A program made the position numbers and the translations under genes. The notes beneath the pieces are model-generated. The model made no database searches and had not been told where the DNA came from. It was given only the letters and a program-made list of their open reading frames with translations. Shown here piece by piece: positions 29,398 through 38,628 of a DNA stretch of 64,000 bases. Positions within the stretch are counted from its first letter, which is position 1. Every line of letters begins with the position of its first letter. Source of the stretch: Trueperella pyogenes (GTDB lineage Bacteria; Actinomycetota; Actinomycetes; Actinomycetales; Actinomycetaceae); the NCBI RefSeq assembly GCF_900460345.1, contig NZ_UHHW01000002.1, positions 930,001-994,000 on the forward strand, given 5' to 3'.

Positions 29398-31334
29398 GTG
29401 ATGTCGATGCGTTGGCTCGTTCGTGGGGTTGGGGTTTTCCTTGGTGTTGTCATAGTATGTCTAGCATTCTTGCGGGCAGTACAACTGGAAAACATGCTGC
29501 CTATGGACAGTGACGACGTCGGCTACATCAATTTTCAACATTCATCTCTATCAGTATCACAGATTGATGAGGGTTTGGCGCGGATAGGCCAAGAAACCGG
29601 CGTGGAGCTCTTGCAACTGTCTGGAACGGTTGGCACCCGAGAGGTGACCATTACCTCTCGGGCTGCCAACCAGCCTGCTTCAGCACAACCGATTAGTTTT
29701 TTCCGTCCGGGCAAAACAGGTATCGTGTATCCAGCCGCAGACCAGCCGTCTCAATCTCGCAGCGGGATCTATGCTATCAAAGGCAGCCCTGAGGTAGTGG
29801 CTAGTGTGAAAGCCTGGCTCAACGATGTGGGCGCTATCCACACGTGGGAGCATTTTACGGTCTTCCAAACTTATTTTTTCCCCTTGGCCTACCAAGGTAT
29901 CTTCCTTATTTTGGCGGTAGCTGTCTTCCTGGTTGTTGCTGCTATTTTTGGCTGGTTTACGACTCGAGCTGATTCACGGATCGTGCGCCTGAGTGCGGGA
30001 CAGACAAAAACTCACATCGTTAAAAGCGACAGTGTCACGCTGGTCTCGTTGGTGCTCATACCGGCGGCAGTGACAATACTAGTTGGTTTCGTCTTAACCG
30101 CAATCGTTGTGGGCAGATCTGCTTTTCAGACGATAGTTCCGCTCGCCGTGATTTTTGTCTGTACTTTCATTGCCGTGGCAGTCGCTGTCACATTCATTTC
30201 GTATCTGACCTTCCCCCGCCTTCGCGACTGGGTCGAGCGACGCTCACTAGTTGCTGCGTTTTCGTGGGTTGGGGCTACGATGTGCGCTGTATCGATCGTC
30301 TTTACTCTCATGTCTTTTCCTGTTGTGTACCGAGCTTACTTGGTTTTTGACGAGAATCAGGAGGCAGCTCGGCAAGCCGCACATTTGCCCGAATTCTATT
30401 CAATGAGCTTTGGTGGGATCGTGGAGGGGGAACGCGATTATGATCCATTCATCGTGCCATTCGCTCACCTGGTTGCCGAATTAGAAGCAAACGAGGGTGT
30501 ATCTTTGTTCGACAAAAGACACGTGCCACCTGAAAAAGTTGGCATGGTGTCGGCAAGTGCTATGAATCGATCGTTATTGTCACTCCTCACAGCCTCGATG
30601 AACTAAGAGCAATTCCTGCTGGGTGCCATATCGGCGAAATAACTGATAGTACACAGGTACGGCAAGCGCGAGAACTCGCCGAACACGCGACACTTATCGA
30701 GCCGAAAGTATTACCACAGTTGCATTTCTTTAGCTGTCACAACAACGGTTCGACTATCGCTGTGACGAACCAAGGGATTTTCTCTCTTGCCCCCAAACCG
30801 TTGGTGATTGTCGTTCCGAATATCAAGAGTGCGTTTTCTGCCGAGATCATTACTAGTATGGCTACGCGTGGAGCCATCGTGTTTCACGATCCTCGAGAAG
30901 TAATATCTCGCGCCTCCTCGCTGGGGCTTAACTTGACCAGTGATAGTACTGCGGATTCAATTGCGGTCTATGCACAAGACCAGCAACTAGGCTATTACGT
31001 AAGCCTGATCTCCATGGGCATACTGATTTTTGCTGCCGTATTTAGCATGTTTGTCAGCGTGCAACTATATGCGGCGTCGCGGTTACGTTCTCTTTTCCCG
31101 CGATACATTGCTGGGACAAGCGTGAGCCGACTTGTGCGTCTGCGCACCATGATGGACATGGCGTTCATTGGTCTTGGCATAGTAGCCGCATCAATAATTG
31201 CGTTTGCTATGGGTTTGAGCGTGTCAGTTTTATTCATGATCGTATGTGGAATGCTCCTGTTCACCGTCGATATTGCTCTGCGCTATCAGGTCACGCGCCT
31301 TGCGCTGGTGCGTGCATGTCAAAGAAAGAGCTAG
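29398..31334 (+). pseudogene. Bacteriocin-associated integral membrane protein (DUF1430-like), frameshifted
   Basis: Two overlapping frames describe one protein of about 645 aa. The first (29398-30606) has an N-terminal membrane helix, an extracytoplasmic region of about 130 residues and three or four membrane helices, and ends at TAA 30604-30606. The second frame is open from 30534 to TAG 31332-31334 and continues with IVIVTPHSLDELRAIPAG, a soluble domain and three C-terminal helices. The shift lies between 30534 and 30605, probably at the ATCGATCG repeat 30566-30573: one more ATCG unit, or one inserted T at 30567, would join the frames. The topology, length and ABC ATPase behind it fit the lactococcin-972 membrane-protein family. 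Base composition is AT-richer than its neighbours. Family assignment is inference. Confidence 0.65.
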
Positions 31335-31338
31335 AGAA

Positions 31339-31983
31339 ATGAAAGTAAAAGTAAGTGACCTTACGATCACGATTGACAGACGTGTCCTGCTGTCAGGGAT
31401 GAACTTTGAGTGCCGTGAAGGGCAACTTGTCGGACTCGTTGGACCAAGCGGTTGTGGCAAGACCACGTTGCTCAACACCCTCGGCCTGCTCTTGCCCGCC
31501 CACAGTGGGTCCATTTTCTATGATGGATCTGACGCTACCCGTTGGAGACAACGCCAGATCAGCGCTTTTTGGCGTGACCACGCGTCCTTCGTCATCCAAG
31601 ATGCGGGTATCGACGATGACGAGAGCGTTGTTTACAACGTGACACTCGACAAATCTTTACTGCGGCGACATGAGTCTCAACGAGCTGGATTAGCAGCCCT
31701 GGCAAAAGTGGGACTAGCGCAGCGCGCCCACGACAAGGCGCGAGTGCTCAGCGGAGGCGAACAGCGTCGAGTTGCCATTGCGCGATCGATATATCGCCAA
31801 TCCGCTGTCATTTTTGCCGACGAGCCAACGGCCTCTCTCGATGAGGACAACCGCGCCCTCATTGAATCTCTTCTCATACAAGAGGCGCAACGGGGTGCGC
31901 TCGTCATCATATCCACCCACGATATGAGCCTTGCGCAACGCTGTAGTGCACTTGTCAATCTCAGCGATTATCAGCCTGCATAG
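31339..31983 (+). CDS. ABC transporter ATPase, lactococcin-972-type export/immunity partner
   Basis: 214 residues from ATG 31339; an upstream in-frame start at 31246 lies inside the previous gene and is rejected. Walker A is GPSGCGKTT, the signature LSGGEQRRVAIAR and Walker B VIFADEPTASLDED, the MacB/LolD-like class. It directly follows the frameshifted membrane protein, and both use the low-GC codon style of a transferred segment. The pair resembles the DUF1430 protein plus ATPase found in lactococcin-972-type gene clusters. The bacteriocin gene itself is not visible. If the partner is truly broken, this ATPase has lost its permease. Confidence 0.75.
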   Translation: MKVKVSDLTITIDRRVLLSGMNFECREGQLVGLVGPSGCGKTTLLNTLGLLLPAHSGSIFYDGSDATRWRQRQISAFWRDHASFVIQDAGIDDDESVVYNVTLDKSLLRRHESQRAGLAALAKVGLAQRAHDKARVLSGGEQRRVAIARSIYRQSAVIFADEPTASLDEDNRALIESLLIQEAQRGALVIISTHDMSLAQRCSALVNLSDYQPA

Positions 31984-32020
31984 CTGTGCCATCTGAGCTG
32001 CCCGGTGACCTATGTGCGGC

Positions 32021-32062
32021 ATTTTGGCTCGGTCTTGATGAATGCAAAGACCGAGCCAAAAT
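32021..32062. terminator. Bidirectional terminator hairpin
   Basis: A perfect 16-bp inverted repeat: 32021-32036 (ATTTTGGCTCGGTCTT) and 32047-32062, with a 10-nt loop. It has U-rich ends in both directions, so it can serve the ABC locus on plus and glgC on minus. Confidence 0.85.
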
Positions 32063-32111
32063 CTCGCACCTAACGTAGTGGCTTTGAGCGTACCCGTCCG
32101 CGTGCTATCGC

Positions 32112-33359
32112 CTAGTGCATGCTCACGCGAGAGCCTTTCGGCACCACAACGATGCCGCCCTCGGAAATATGGAAGCCACGTGCACGGTCATGCTCATGAT
32201 CAATTCCAATTTGGGCACCTTCCTCCACGACGACGTACTTGTCCAGGATGGCGCCGACCACTGTGGCGTTACGGCCTACGTTGACGCCGTCGAAAAGCAC
32301 CGAATCGCGAACTGAGGACCACGAATTGACACGCACATGCGGCGAAAGCACTGAACCCATAACCTCACCACCAGAGATGATGACACCGGGGGAGATGATG
32401 GAGTCGAGCGCATGGCCGAGGCGCTCATGGTAACCGTAGACGAACTTCGCCGGCGGCAGCCCCGTGTAACCGGTGTAGAGCGGCCACTTCTCGTTATATA
32501 GATTGAAAATCGGATTAACTGAGATCAGGTCCATGTTCGCCTCATGGAACATGTCGATCGTGCCGACGTCGCGCCAATAGTTGCGATCCCGTTCAGTTGT
32601 GCCGGGGACGTCATTGAACGTGAAGTCATAAACTCCGCAGTCGCCATTGGCTACAAATTTGGGAACAATGTTGCCGCCCATATCGTGGTTCGACGCCGGG
32701 TCCTCAGCATCCTCATGCAGAATCTGGTAGAGCGCATCCGCGCTAACAACGTAATTGCCCATCGAGGCGAGGATCTCACCAGGAGAATCCGGTAAACCGT
32801 CCACCTCGGCGGGCTTTTCCAGGAATTGACGAACCATCTTCTGATTGTTCGGATCCGTGTCGATCACCCCGAAGGCCGTAGACATTTCCTTCGGCTGACG
32901 AATGCCCGACACCGTCATCCCCACACCCGTGTCGATGTGTTGCTCAACCATCTGTGAAAAGTCCATGCGGTAAATGTTGTCGGCTCCAGTGATGAGGACG
33001 TAGTCCGGCCGCTCGTCGTCGAGAATATTGAGCGACTGGAAGATCGCGTCTGCTGAGCCGGAGAACCACTCTTTGGACACACGTTGTTGTGCCGGAACCG
33101 GGGAAACGTAGTTGCCCAGCAGACTCGACATGCGCCACGTCTTAGAAATGTGGCGATCGAGCGAGTGGGACTTGTATTGCGTCAACACGACGATCTTCAA
33201 GTATCCCGAATTGACGATGTTAGACAGGGAAAAATCAATAAGGCGGTAGGTGCCGCCGAACGGGACCGCGGGTTTAGCGCGATCCTGGGTGAGCGGCATG
33301 AGGCGCTTGCCTTCGCCTCCCGCAAGGACAATGGCCAGTACACGTGGGTTAGATCTCAT
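32112..33359 (-). CDS. glgC: Glucose-1-phosphate adenylyltransferase
   Basis: 415 residues from the ATG at 33359. A longer start at 33530 would run through the promoter and into the opposite gene, so it is rejected. The nucleotidyltransferase signature [14 protein letters not shown] and the '[17 protein letters not shown]' segment are present, followed by a left-handed beta-helix C-terminal domain. It makes ADP-glucose for glycogen synthesis. It is divergent from glgA, a common actinobacterial arrangement (cf. Rv1212c/Rv1213). Confidence 0.95.
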   Translation of the reverse strand: MRSNPRVLAIVLAGGEGKRLMPLTQDRAKPAVPFGGTYRLIDFSLSNIVNSGYLKIVVLTQYKSHSLDRHISKTWRMSSLLGNYVSPVPAQQRVSKEWFSGSADAIFQSLNILDDERPDYVLITGADNIYRMDFSQMVEQHIDTGVGMTVSGIRQPKEMSTAFGVIDTDPNNQKMVRQFLEKPAEVDGLPDSPGEILASMGNYVVSADALYQILHEDAEDPASNHDMGGNIVPKFVANGDCGVYDFTFNDVPGTTERDRNYWRDVGTIDMFHEANMDLISVNPIFNLYNEKWPLYTGYTGLPPAKFVYGYHERLGHALDSIISPGVIISGGEVMGSVLSPHVRVNSWSSVRDSVLFDGVNVGRNATVVGAILDKYVVVEEGAQIGIDHEHDRARGFHISEGGIVVVPKGSRVSMH

Positions 33360-33467
33360 AACCCTAACTTTATCTGTTTGGACGTACGATTTTGGTCGTA
33401 TTAACAAATTACTCAAGTTTTGACGATAAGGTTTAAACAGGCGTTTATCTCCAGGAAAGGAATCTCT
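33360..33467. promoter_or_regulatory. Divergent glgC/glgA promoter region
   Basis: 108 bp, AT-rich for the window. On the minus strand a TAAAGT -10 box (33367-33372) stands seven bases from the glgC ATG (leaderless type). On the plus strand glgA has AGGAAAGG eight bases before its ATG, so it is leadered. The -35 for glgA was not resolved. Confidence 0.5.
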
Positions 33468-34676
33468 ATGAGAGTCGATCTGCTCACTCGCGAATACCCT
33501 CCACATGTATACGGCGGAGCAGGCGTTCACGTCACAGAACTTGCCAAAGTTCTACGTGCACATGCGCAGGTGCACGTACACGCCTTTGACGGCCCTCGAG
33601 ACGAGGACGGTGTTCATGGCTACACGGAGATTGCCGAGCTTGGTGGCGCCAACGGGACGTTGAAGACTCTCGGCGTTGACTTGCTCATGGCGGACAAGAC
33701 AGGCGGTGCCGATCTTGTCCATTCCCACACGTGGTATGCGAATATGGCCGGGCATCTATCAAAGCTCATGTACGGTATCCCGCACGTCATTTCGGCACAT
33801 TCCTTGGAACCTTTGCGCCCCTGGAAGCGTGAGCAGCTCGGCGGCGGGTATGAGATATCGTCCTGGATTGAGAAGACGGCGTATGAGGCCGCCGATGGTA
33901 TCGTCGCCGTCTCGCACGGCATGCGCGAAGATATCTTGCGCTCTTATCCGGAAGTTGACCCCGCTAAGGTGCGCGTGATCCACAACGGTATTGACCTGGA
34001 GGACTGGAAAGCGCCGCAGACCGAGGAAGAATGGGACCAAGCGCGCGAGTACTTCCGCTCTTACGGCCTTGACCCGGACAAGCCGACCATCATCTTTGTC
34101 GGCCGCATTACGCGCCAGAAAGGCGTGCCGGGGTTGCTGCGGGCATTGCAGTACGTGCCTGAGGACGTGCAGGTTATTTTGTGTGCGGGTGCCCCGGATA
34201 CCAAGGAAATCCTTGCAGAAACTCGCGCCCTGGTGGAGGAGCTGTGCAAAGAGCGTGACGGGGTGGTGTGGATTGACGAGCACCTCCCGCATGCGAAAAT
34301 CGTGGCTCTCGAATCCTGCTCTACTACTTTCGTCACGCCCTCCGTCTACGAGCCGCTCGGCATCGTCAACCTCGAAGCCATGGCAGTGGGGCTACCCGTG
34401 GTGGGAACAGCGACCGGCGGCATACCCGACTGCATCGACGACGGCGTGACCGGAATTCTCGTTCCAATCGAACAAAAGCAGGACGGCACGGGAACCCCGC
34501 TGGATCCGGAACAGTTTGAGAGAGATCTTGGCCTGGCGCTGGCGGCGATGGTGGCAGACCCGCAGCGCGCTAAGGAGATGGGCAAGGCTGGTCGCAAGCG
34601 GGTGGAAGAGCACTTCTCCTGGGAATCTATTGCCATTAAGACGATGGCTTTCTACGAGGACATTCTCGGCAGATAA
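33468..34676 (+). CDS. glgA: Glycogen synthase (GT4-type, actinobacterial GlgA/GlgM)
   Basis: 402 residues from ATG 33468 behind AGGAAAGG. A GT-B fold glycosyltransferase: N-terminal '[21 protein letters not shown]', C-terminal '[33 protein letters not shown]', the GT4 donor-binding E-x7-E motif. This is the actinobacterial Rv1212c class, which uses ADP-glucose to make maltose-1-phosphate or extend alpha-glucan. The glgC enzyme beside it supplies the substrate. Whether the product is glycogen directly or maltose-1-phosphate cannot be seen. Confidence 0.92.
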   Translation: MRVDLLTREYPPHVYGGAGVHVTELAKVLRAHAQVHVHAFDGPRDEDGVHGYTEIAELGGANGTLKTLGVDLLMADKTGGADLVHSHTWYANMAGHLSKLMYGIPHVISAHSLEPLRPWKREQLGGGYEISSWIEKTAYEAADGIVAVSHGMREDILRSYPEVDPAKVRVIHNGIDLEDWKAPQTEEEWDQAREYFRSYGLDPDKPTIIFVGRITRQKGVPGLLRALQYVPEDVQVILCAGAPDTKEILAETRALVEELCKERDGVVWIDEHLPHAKIVALESCSTTFVTPSVYEPLGIVNLEAMAVGLPVVGTATGGIPDCIDDGVTGILVPIEQKQDGTGTPLDPEQFERDLGLALAAMVADPQRAKEMGKAGRKRVEEHFSWESIAIKTMAFYEDILGR

Positions 34677-34733
34677 AACGGAATCGGGCAAGGTGGGGCG
34701 GCGTGCGGCAAGCGCGTCGACCCACCTGTGAAC

Positions 34734-34739
34734 TAGGCT
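34734..34739 (+). promoter_or_regulatory. Leaderless -10 box of the ABC ATPase gene
   Basis: TAGGCT, seven bases, ATG 34747. The hexamer is identical to those before the acidic protein, AKR and uppP genes. Confidence 0.6.
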
Positions 34740-34746
34740 GGTCACC

Positions 34747-35529
34747 ATGGGAGATGTTGTACAGGTAAGTAAAGTTGTCGTTCGTCGTGGCGGAAAGCAC
34801 ATCATTGACGGTATTAATTGGTCGGTAAATGAGGGCGAGCGTTGGGTGATCCTCGGCCCCAACGGCGCGGGTAAAACCACCCTTGTGCGGCTGGTATCTG
34901 GACGCATGCACCCCACCGCAGGCAAGGTGAGCATCATTGGCGAAGAACTCGGCCACACCGACGTCGCTGAGCTTTATCCACTTGTGGGCCTGGCATCGTC
35001 CGCGCTCGACCAGCGCATTAACGAATCTGAGACTGTTCTCGACGTCGTGCGCAGCGCGGCCTACGGCGTCGTGGGATCGTGGAGAGAAACATACGAGGAC
35101 ATCGACGACGCCCGGGCACTCGAGCTCTTGGAAGCGCTCGGCGTCGGCGAACTTGCGAAACGTACCTGGGCGACCCTGTCCTCCGGAGAACGCAAACGCG
35201 TTGGAATCGCGCGTGCTCTGATGCCCGATCCAGAGGTACTCGTGCTCGACGAACCGGCCTCAGGTCTTGACCTCGGTGGCCGTGAACACTTACTGGACGC
35301 GCTGTCGCAACTTGCCTCAGGTGCCAACGCCCCTGTGATTATCCTCGTGACCCACCACGTCGAAGACATTCCGCGTGGGTTCACTCACGCAATGCTTCTC
35401 AAGGACGGCAAAGTGGCGGCTGCCGGCGAACTCAACGAGGTCATGACGTCACAGCGGCTATCGGAGGTTTTCGACGTCGACGTCGAGGTCAAGGTAGAAG
35501 CGGGAAGGTACACTGCACGCTCCAGATAA
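34747..35529 (+). CDS. ABC transporter ATP-binding protein, stand-alone
   Basis: 260 residues. Walker A GPNGAGKTT, signature LSSGERKRVGIARAL and Walker B VLVLDEPASGLD are all intact; there is one nucleotide-binding domain only. No permease lies nearby. Similar lone ATPases occur in actinobacteria at this type of site. The Ser in LSSGE replaces the usual Gly in the first signature position. Substrate unknown; a molybdate ModF-like or unknown regulator role is possible. Confidence 0.8.
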   Translation: MGDVVQVSKVVVRRGGKHIIDGINWSVNEGERWVILGPNGAGKTTLVRLVSGRMHPTAGKVSIIGEELGHTDVAELYPLVGLASSALDQRINESETVLDVVRSAAYGVVGSWRETYEDIDDARALELLEALGVGELAKRTWATLSSGERKRVGIARALMPDPEVLVLDEPASGLDLGGREHLLDALSQLASGANAPVIILVTHHVEDIPRGFTHAMLLKDGKVAAAGELNEVMTSQRLSEVFDVDVEVKVEAGRYTARSR

Positions 35530-35621
35530 CGGGTAGTAATCCCCGCCGGAGTAGCAGATTTCCTGCCTGATACACAGGTAGAATACTGATAACACACCAG
35601 CGACGATCGAGGGGAATACTT

Positions 35622-36056
35622 ATGGCATGGGGCATTTGGGCAATCATCACCGTCGTGTTACTGATTGCGGAGACACTCACCGTAGATTTTCTTTTCATGA
35701 TGTTCGCTGCCGGAACACTGGCTGCGACCTTGACATCGGTTCTCGCCCCTGAAGCGCTCGTGGTACAGATCGTCGTTTTCGGGGTGATCTCTCTTCTCGG
35801 AATTGCGTTCGTTCGCCCCTGGGCTCGCAGACATGTCAACGATTCCTCACACGGCGAATCTAACGTGTACGCGATGACGGGCCAGATGGGGCACGCCTTG
35901 TCAGATATCGACGAAAAAGCTGGTCGCGTCAAGATCGGTGGTGAGGTGTGGAGTGCCAAAACCTATGGCGAGCCTATTGAAGAAGGGGCATCCGTCGTCA
36001 TTGACAGTGTTGAAGGCGCCCGCGTCGTCGTCACGCCCCTCCGTCGAGAGTCCTAA
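35622..36056 (+). CDS. NfeD-like membrane protein
   Basis: 144 residues: two or three N-terminal membrane helices and a C-terminal OB-like soluble domain (about 80-143, 'GQMGHALSDIDEKAGRVKIGGEVWSAKT'). This is the NfeD1b family, which nearly always pairs with an SPFH/stomatin protein, as here with a 19-bp gap. Preceded by GAGGGGAA. Likely role is membrane microdomain organisation or protein quality control; inferred from the pairing. Confidence 0.9.
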   Translation: MAWGIWAIITVVLLIAETLTVDFLFMMFAAGTLAATLTSVLAPEALVVQIVVFGVISLLGIAFVRPWARRHVNDSSHGESNVYAMTGQMGHALSDIDEKAGRVKIGGEVWSAKTYGEPIEEGASVVIDSVEGARVVVTPLRRES

Positions 36057-36075
36057 ATCAAGAAAGTAGGAATTC

Positions 36076-37188
36076 ATGCCAGACAACAGCATTGTTCTGC
36101 TCGTATTCCTCGCAATTCTGGCGCTGCTCGTCGTCGTCATTATTGCGAAGTCCGTCATCCAGGTCCATCAGGGATTCACGGTCATCATCGAGCGCCTTGG
36201 AAAATACAACAAGACCCTCCGGCCGGGTCTGCATTTTCTCATCCCGTTCTTCGATTCAGTTCGTCAGCGCATCGATATGCGTGAGCAGGTTGTTCCTTTC
36301 CCGCCGCAGCCCGTCATTACCTCGGATAACATCGTCGTTAACATCGACACCGTCATCTACTACCAAGTGACCCAGCCCGAGGCAGCCACCTACGAGATTG
36401 CCGATCCGATGTCGGCCATCGAGCAGCTTGCCGTGACCACGTTGCGTAACATCATCGGTTCGATGGACATGGAGCAGGCGCTCACTGGTCGCGACCAGAT
36501 CAACGGCCAGCTCCGCGGTGTTCTCGACGAGGCGACTGGCCGCTGGGGAATCCGCGTTTCGCGCGTGGAGCTCAAGGCGATCGACCCGCCGGCGACCGTC
36601 CAGTCTGCGATGGAACAGCAGATGAAGGCTGAGCGCGATCGGCGCGCTGCCATTCTTACCGCGGAGGGTGTCAAGCAGTCCGCAATCCTGACGGCGGAAG
36701 GCGAGAAGCAGTCGGCGATTCTCCGTGCTGAGGGTAACGCGCAGTCGGCAATCCTTGAGGCACAGGGCGAGTCCCGAGCAATTCTCCAGGTCTTCGACGC
36801 CATCCACCGCGGCAACGCCGATCCGAAGCTGCTTTCCTACGAGTACCTTAAGGTTTTGCCGCAGATCGCGGATTCGCAGTCGTCTAAGCTGTGGATTGTC
36901 CCCACTGAGCTCACCGCAGCTCTCGACGCCGTGACGAGGGGCTTTGCGGGTCGCACCGGAGACGAACCCGTCACGGTCGACTTCGACGGCCTGGACGGAG
37001 ACATTGCCGAATCGCTCGCATCGACCAGCCTGCAGGATGTGGATGAGGCTCTGGCGAATGCTCGCGGGGAAGCGACGCGTGCCTCCTCGGAAGCTGAGGA
37101 GTCCGGCACTCACTCGGGCAAACCTTTCGATCCGCGTGCGGAGCTCGGTCAGCACCCCGATGTGGCAGATCCACACAGGGAAGAATAG
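36076..37188 (+). CDS. SPFH/band-7 (stomatin-like) protein
   Basis: 370 residues. An N-terminal membrane anchor is followed by the SPFH domain ('VHQGFTVIIERLGKYNKTLRPGLHFLIPF'), a helical repeat with four EG-K-QSAIL units (about 195-240) that would drive oligomerisation, and an acidic C-terminus. It is of the QmcA/stomatin class. With NfeD next door, it forms a typical microdomain scaffold pair. Function beyond scaffolding is not known from sequence. Confidence 0.92.
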   Translation: MPDNSIVLLVFLAILALLVVVIIAKSVIQVHQGFTVIIERLGKYNKTLRPGLHFLIPFFDSVRQRIDMREQVVPFPPQPVITSDNIVVNIDTVIYYQVTQPEAATYEIADPMSAIEQLAVTTLRNIIGSMDMEQALTGRDQINGQLRGVLDEATGRWGIRVSRVELKAIDPPATVQSAMEQQMKAERDRRAAILTAEGVKQSAILTAEGEKQSAILRAEGNAQSAILEAQGESRAILQVFDAIHRGNADPKLLSYEYLKVLPQIADSQSSKLWIVPTELTAALDAVTRGFAGRTGDEPVTVDFDGLDGDIAESLASTSLQDVDEALANARGEATRASSEAEESGTHSGKPFDPRAELGQHPDVADPHREE

Positions 37189-37216
37189 ACGGCAAGTAGT
37201 TTAGATGCGCTCAGCT

Positions 37217-37252
37217 CGAAAGGGAGTGGATCTTCGGATCTGCTCCCTTTCG
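37217..37252 (+). terminator. Terminator hairpin with UUCG tetraloop
   Basis: CGAAAGGGAG (37217-37226) pairs with CTCCCTTTCG (37243-37252); two G-U pairs and GATC/GATC close onto a TTCG loop. The 16-bp stem ends the NfeD-SPFH operon. No U-run follows. Confidence 0.75.
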
Positions 37253-37328
37253 CGTGGTCTTCTGCCACGCACTCCTGATCGCCAACAAGCTCGTGTATGT
37301 GCGGTCACTTTGTGGCAGAGTAAATCCC

Positions 37329-38138
37329 GTGCTGATCAACGTTACTAATCTTGCCGACCCACGCCTCGACGATTTCCTCCGCCTCACCGATATCGCCCTG
37401 CGGAGAAAACTCGAATCCGAACGCGGACTCTACCTCGCCGAGGGGGAAAAGGTGATCCGCCGGGCTCTCGCGGCGGGGCATACGCCCCGTAGCGTCGTCA
37501 TGACTGAGCGCTGGGTCGATAGCATGTCGGGGACGTTCGACGACGGCGTGCCGATCTTCGTCCTACCCGACTCTCTGCTCGAAGAACTGACTGGCTTTCG
37601 CGTTCATCGCGGTGCGATCGCCTCAATGAACAGGCCGGTGCTGCCAGATCTGGGACAGTTTTTGGCGAGGCACTTACAGGCGCGCAGGCTTTTCATCCTG
37701 GAAGACCTGGTGGATCACACGAACGTCGGTGCGATTTTCCGCTCGGCAGCGGCCCTGGGTGTCGACGGCGTGCTCGTCACAGAACGATGCGCCGATCCGC
37801 TCTATCGGCGATCAGTCAAAGTTTCAATGGGAACGGTCTTTCAGGTGCCGTGGACGCGTATCAAAAACTGGCCACGCTCGATAGCTGAGCTGCGAGAAAG
37901 AGGATGGGTGACGGCGTCGTTGGCTTTATCGGATGAGGCGGTGACGTTAGCTGACTTCGCGCGCAGTGATGCCGCCGAAGGCAGGGTGGCGATGGTGCTC
38001 GGTGCGGAAGGCGATGGATTGTCGCATGCGACGATGGCGCAGTCTGACTACGTGGTGACTATTCCCATGTCAGGCGGGGTGGATTCGCTCAATGTGGCGG
38101 CTACGAGTGCTGTGACGGCGTGGGCGCTCCGGCAATGA
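37329..38138 (+). CDS. SPOUT (TrmH/SpoU) RNA 2'-O-ribose methyltransferase
   Basis: 269 residues from GTG 37329; starting at 37254 would place the start beside the preceding hairpin and add an unusual hydrophobic N-terminus, so the later start is preferred. SPOUT motifs are clear: motif 1 'LEDLVDHTNVGAIFRSAAALGVDGVL', motif 2 'MVLGAEGDGLS' and motif 3 'IPMSGGVDSLNVAATSAV'. Its N-terminal L30e-like substrate domain suggests rRNA methylation. The exact target base is unknown. Confidence 0.87.
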   Translation: MLINVTNLADPRLDDFLRLTDIALRRKLESERGLYLAEGEKVIRRALAAGHTPRSVVMTERWVDSMSGTFDDGVPIFVLPDSLLEELTGFRVHRGAIASMNRPVLPDLGQFLARHLQARRLFILEDLVDHTNVGAIFRSAAALGVDGVLVTERCADPLYRRSVKVSMGTVFQVPWTRIKNWPRSIAELRERGWVTASLALSDEAVTLADFARSDAAEGRVAMVLGAEGDGLSHATMAQSDYVVTIPMSGGVDSLNVAATSAVTAWALRQ

Positions 38139-38144
38139 AAGGTC

Positions 38145-38163
38145 GAGCTAGCTAATCTAGCTC
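38145..38163. terminator. Short convergent hairpin
   Basis: GAGCTAG (38145-38151) / CTAGCTC (38157-38163) with a 5-nt loop lies between the convergent SPOUT gene and XRE regulator; no U-tail. Confidence 0.4.
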
Positions 38164-38450
38164 AGTCGTTCTTCTGTAGCGTGATAGTGCGCGAGGGCAT
38201 CTTCAATGAGGTCGGCCACTGAACAGTCAAAGACTTTGGCGAGCTTGATCAGTGTGCTCAGACGCGGGTTGGAGGGACTATTAGTGCGGCGGTCGGCGCG
38301 TGCGTGCTCGAGCAGTTGGTAGTGGTTGCGGTTGAGGTTCGCGGCGAGCGCGACCTGCTCTTGAGTTAGCCCCATCTTTTTACGGCGGCTAATGAGCGTC
38401 TTGGCAAATGCGGACGCGAAGGCTCGTTCTGCGGGGGAGTATTCAGTCAC
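38157..38450 (-). CDS. XRE-family transcriptional regulator
   Basis: 97 residues from a GTG at 38450. The HTH is 'MGLTQEQVALAANLNRNHYQLLEHAR', with a following helix 'LSTLIKLAKVFDCSVADLIEDAL', the classic Xre/SinR layout. It lies divergent to the cell-wall-anchored protein gene. Two direct repeats of TATACCCGGT/TTTACCCGGT are in the gap and could be its operators. It has no sensor domain, so its signal is unknown. Confidence 0.85.
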   Translation of the reverse strand: MTEYSPAERAFASAFAKTLISRRKKMGLTQEQVALAANLNRNHYQLLEHARADRRTNSPSNPRLSTLIKLAKVFDCSVADLIEDALAHYHATEERLS

Positions 38451-38466
38451 GGGGCAATAGTCCGTG

Positions 38467-38500
38467 TTTACCCGGTCGAGTTCAGCAGGGTATACCCGGT
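38467..38500. promoter_or_regulatory. Direct repeats T(A/T)TACCCGGT, candidate operators
   Basis: TTTACCCGGT (38467-38476) and TATACCCGGT (38491-38500) are spaced 24 bp start-to-start, about two helical turns, in the gap between the XRE gene and the surface-protein gene. They are good candidates for XRE binding, but there is no direct evidence. Confidence 0.35.
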
Positions 38501-38628
38501 ACTAGTGCTGTGGTGCGGGAAAAAGTTATGCACAGATCCAGCTCGCGTTGCCTTCATCCACATTTCGAGGTTCCGCGAAAACGCGACAATCCGGCTTTCG
38601 CCATGATGGTCGTGTGGAAGGGAGAACC

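Noticed and set aside
30534..30606. Programmed -1 ribosomal frameshift in the membrane-protein gene
   Set aside because: No X-XXY-YYZ slippery heptamer or downstream structure is seen; indel at the ATCG repeat explains it better.
37254..37328. Earlier ATG start for the SPOUT methyltransferase
   Set aside because: It begins 2 bp after a strong terminator hairpin and adds a non-family hydrophobic segment.
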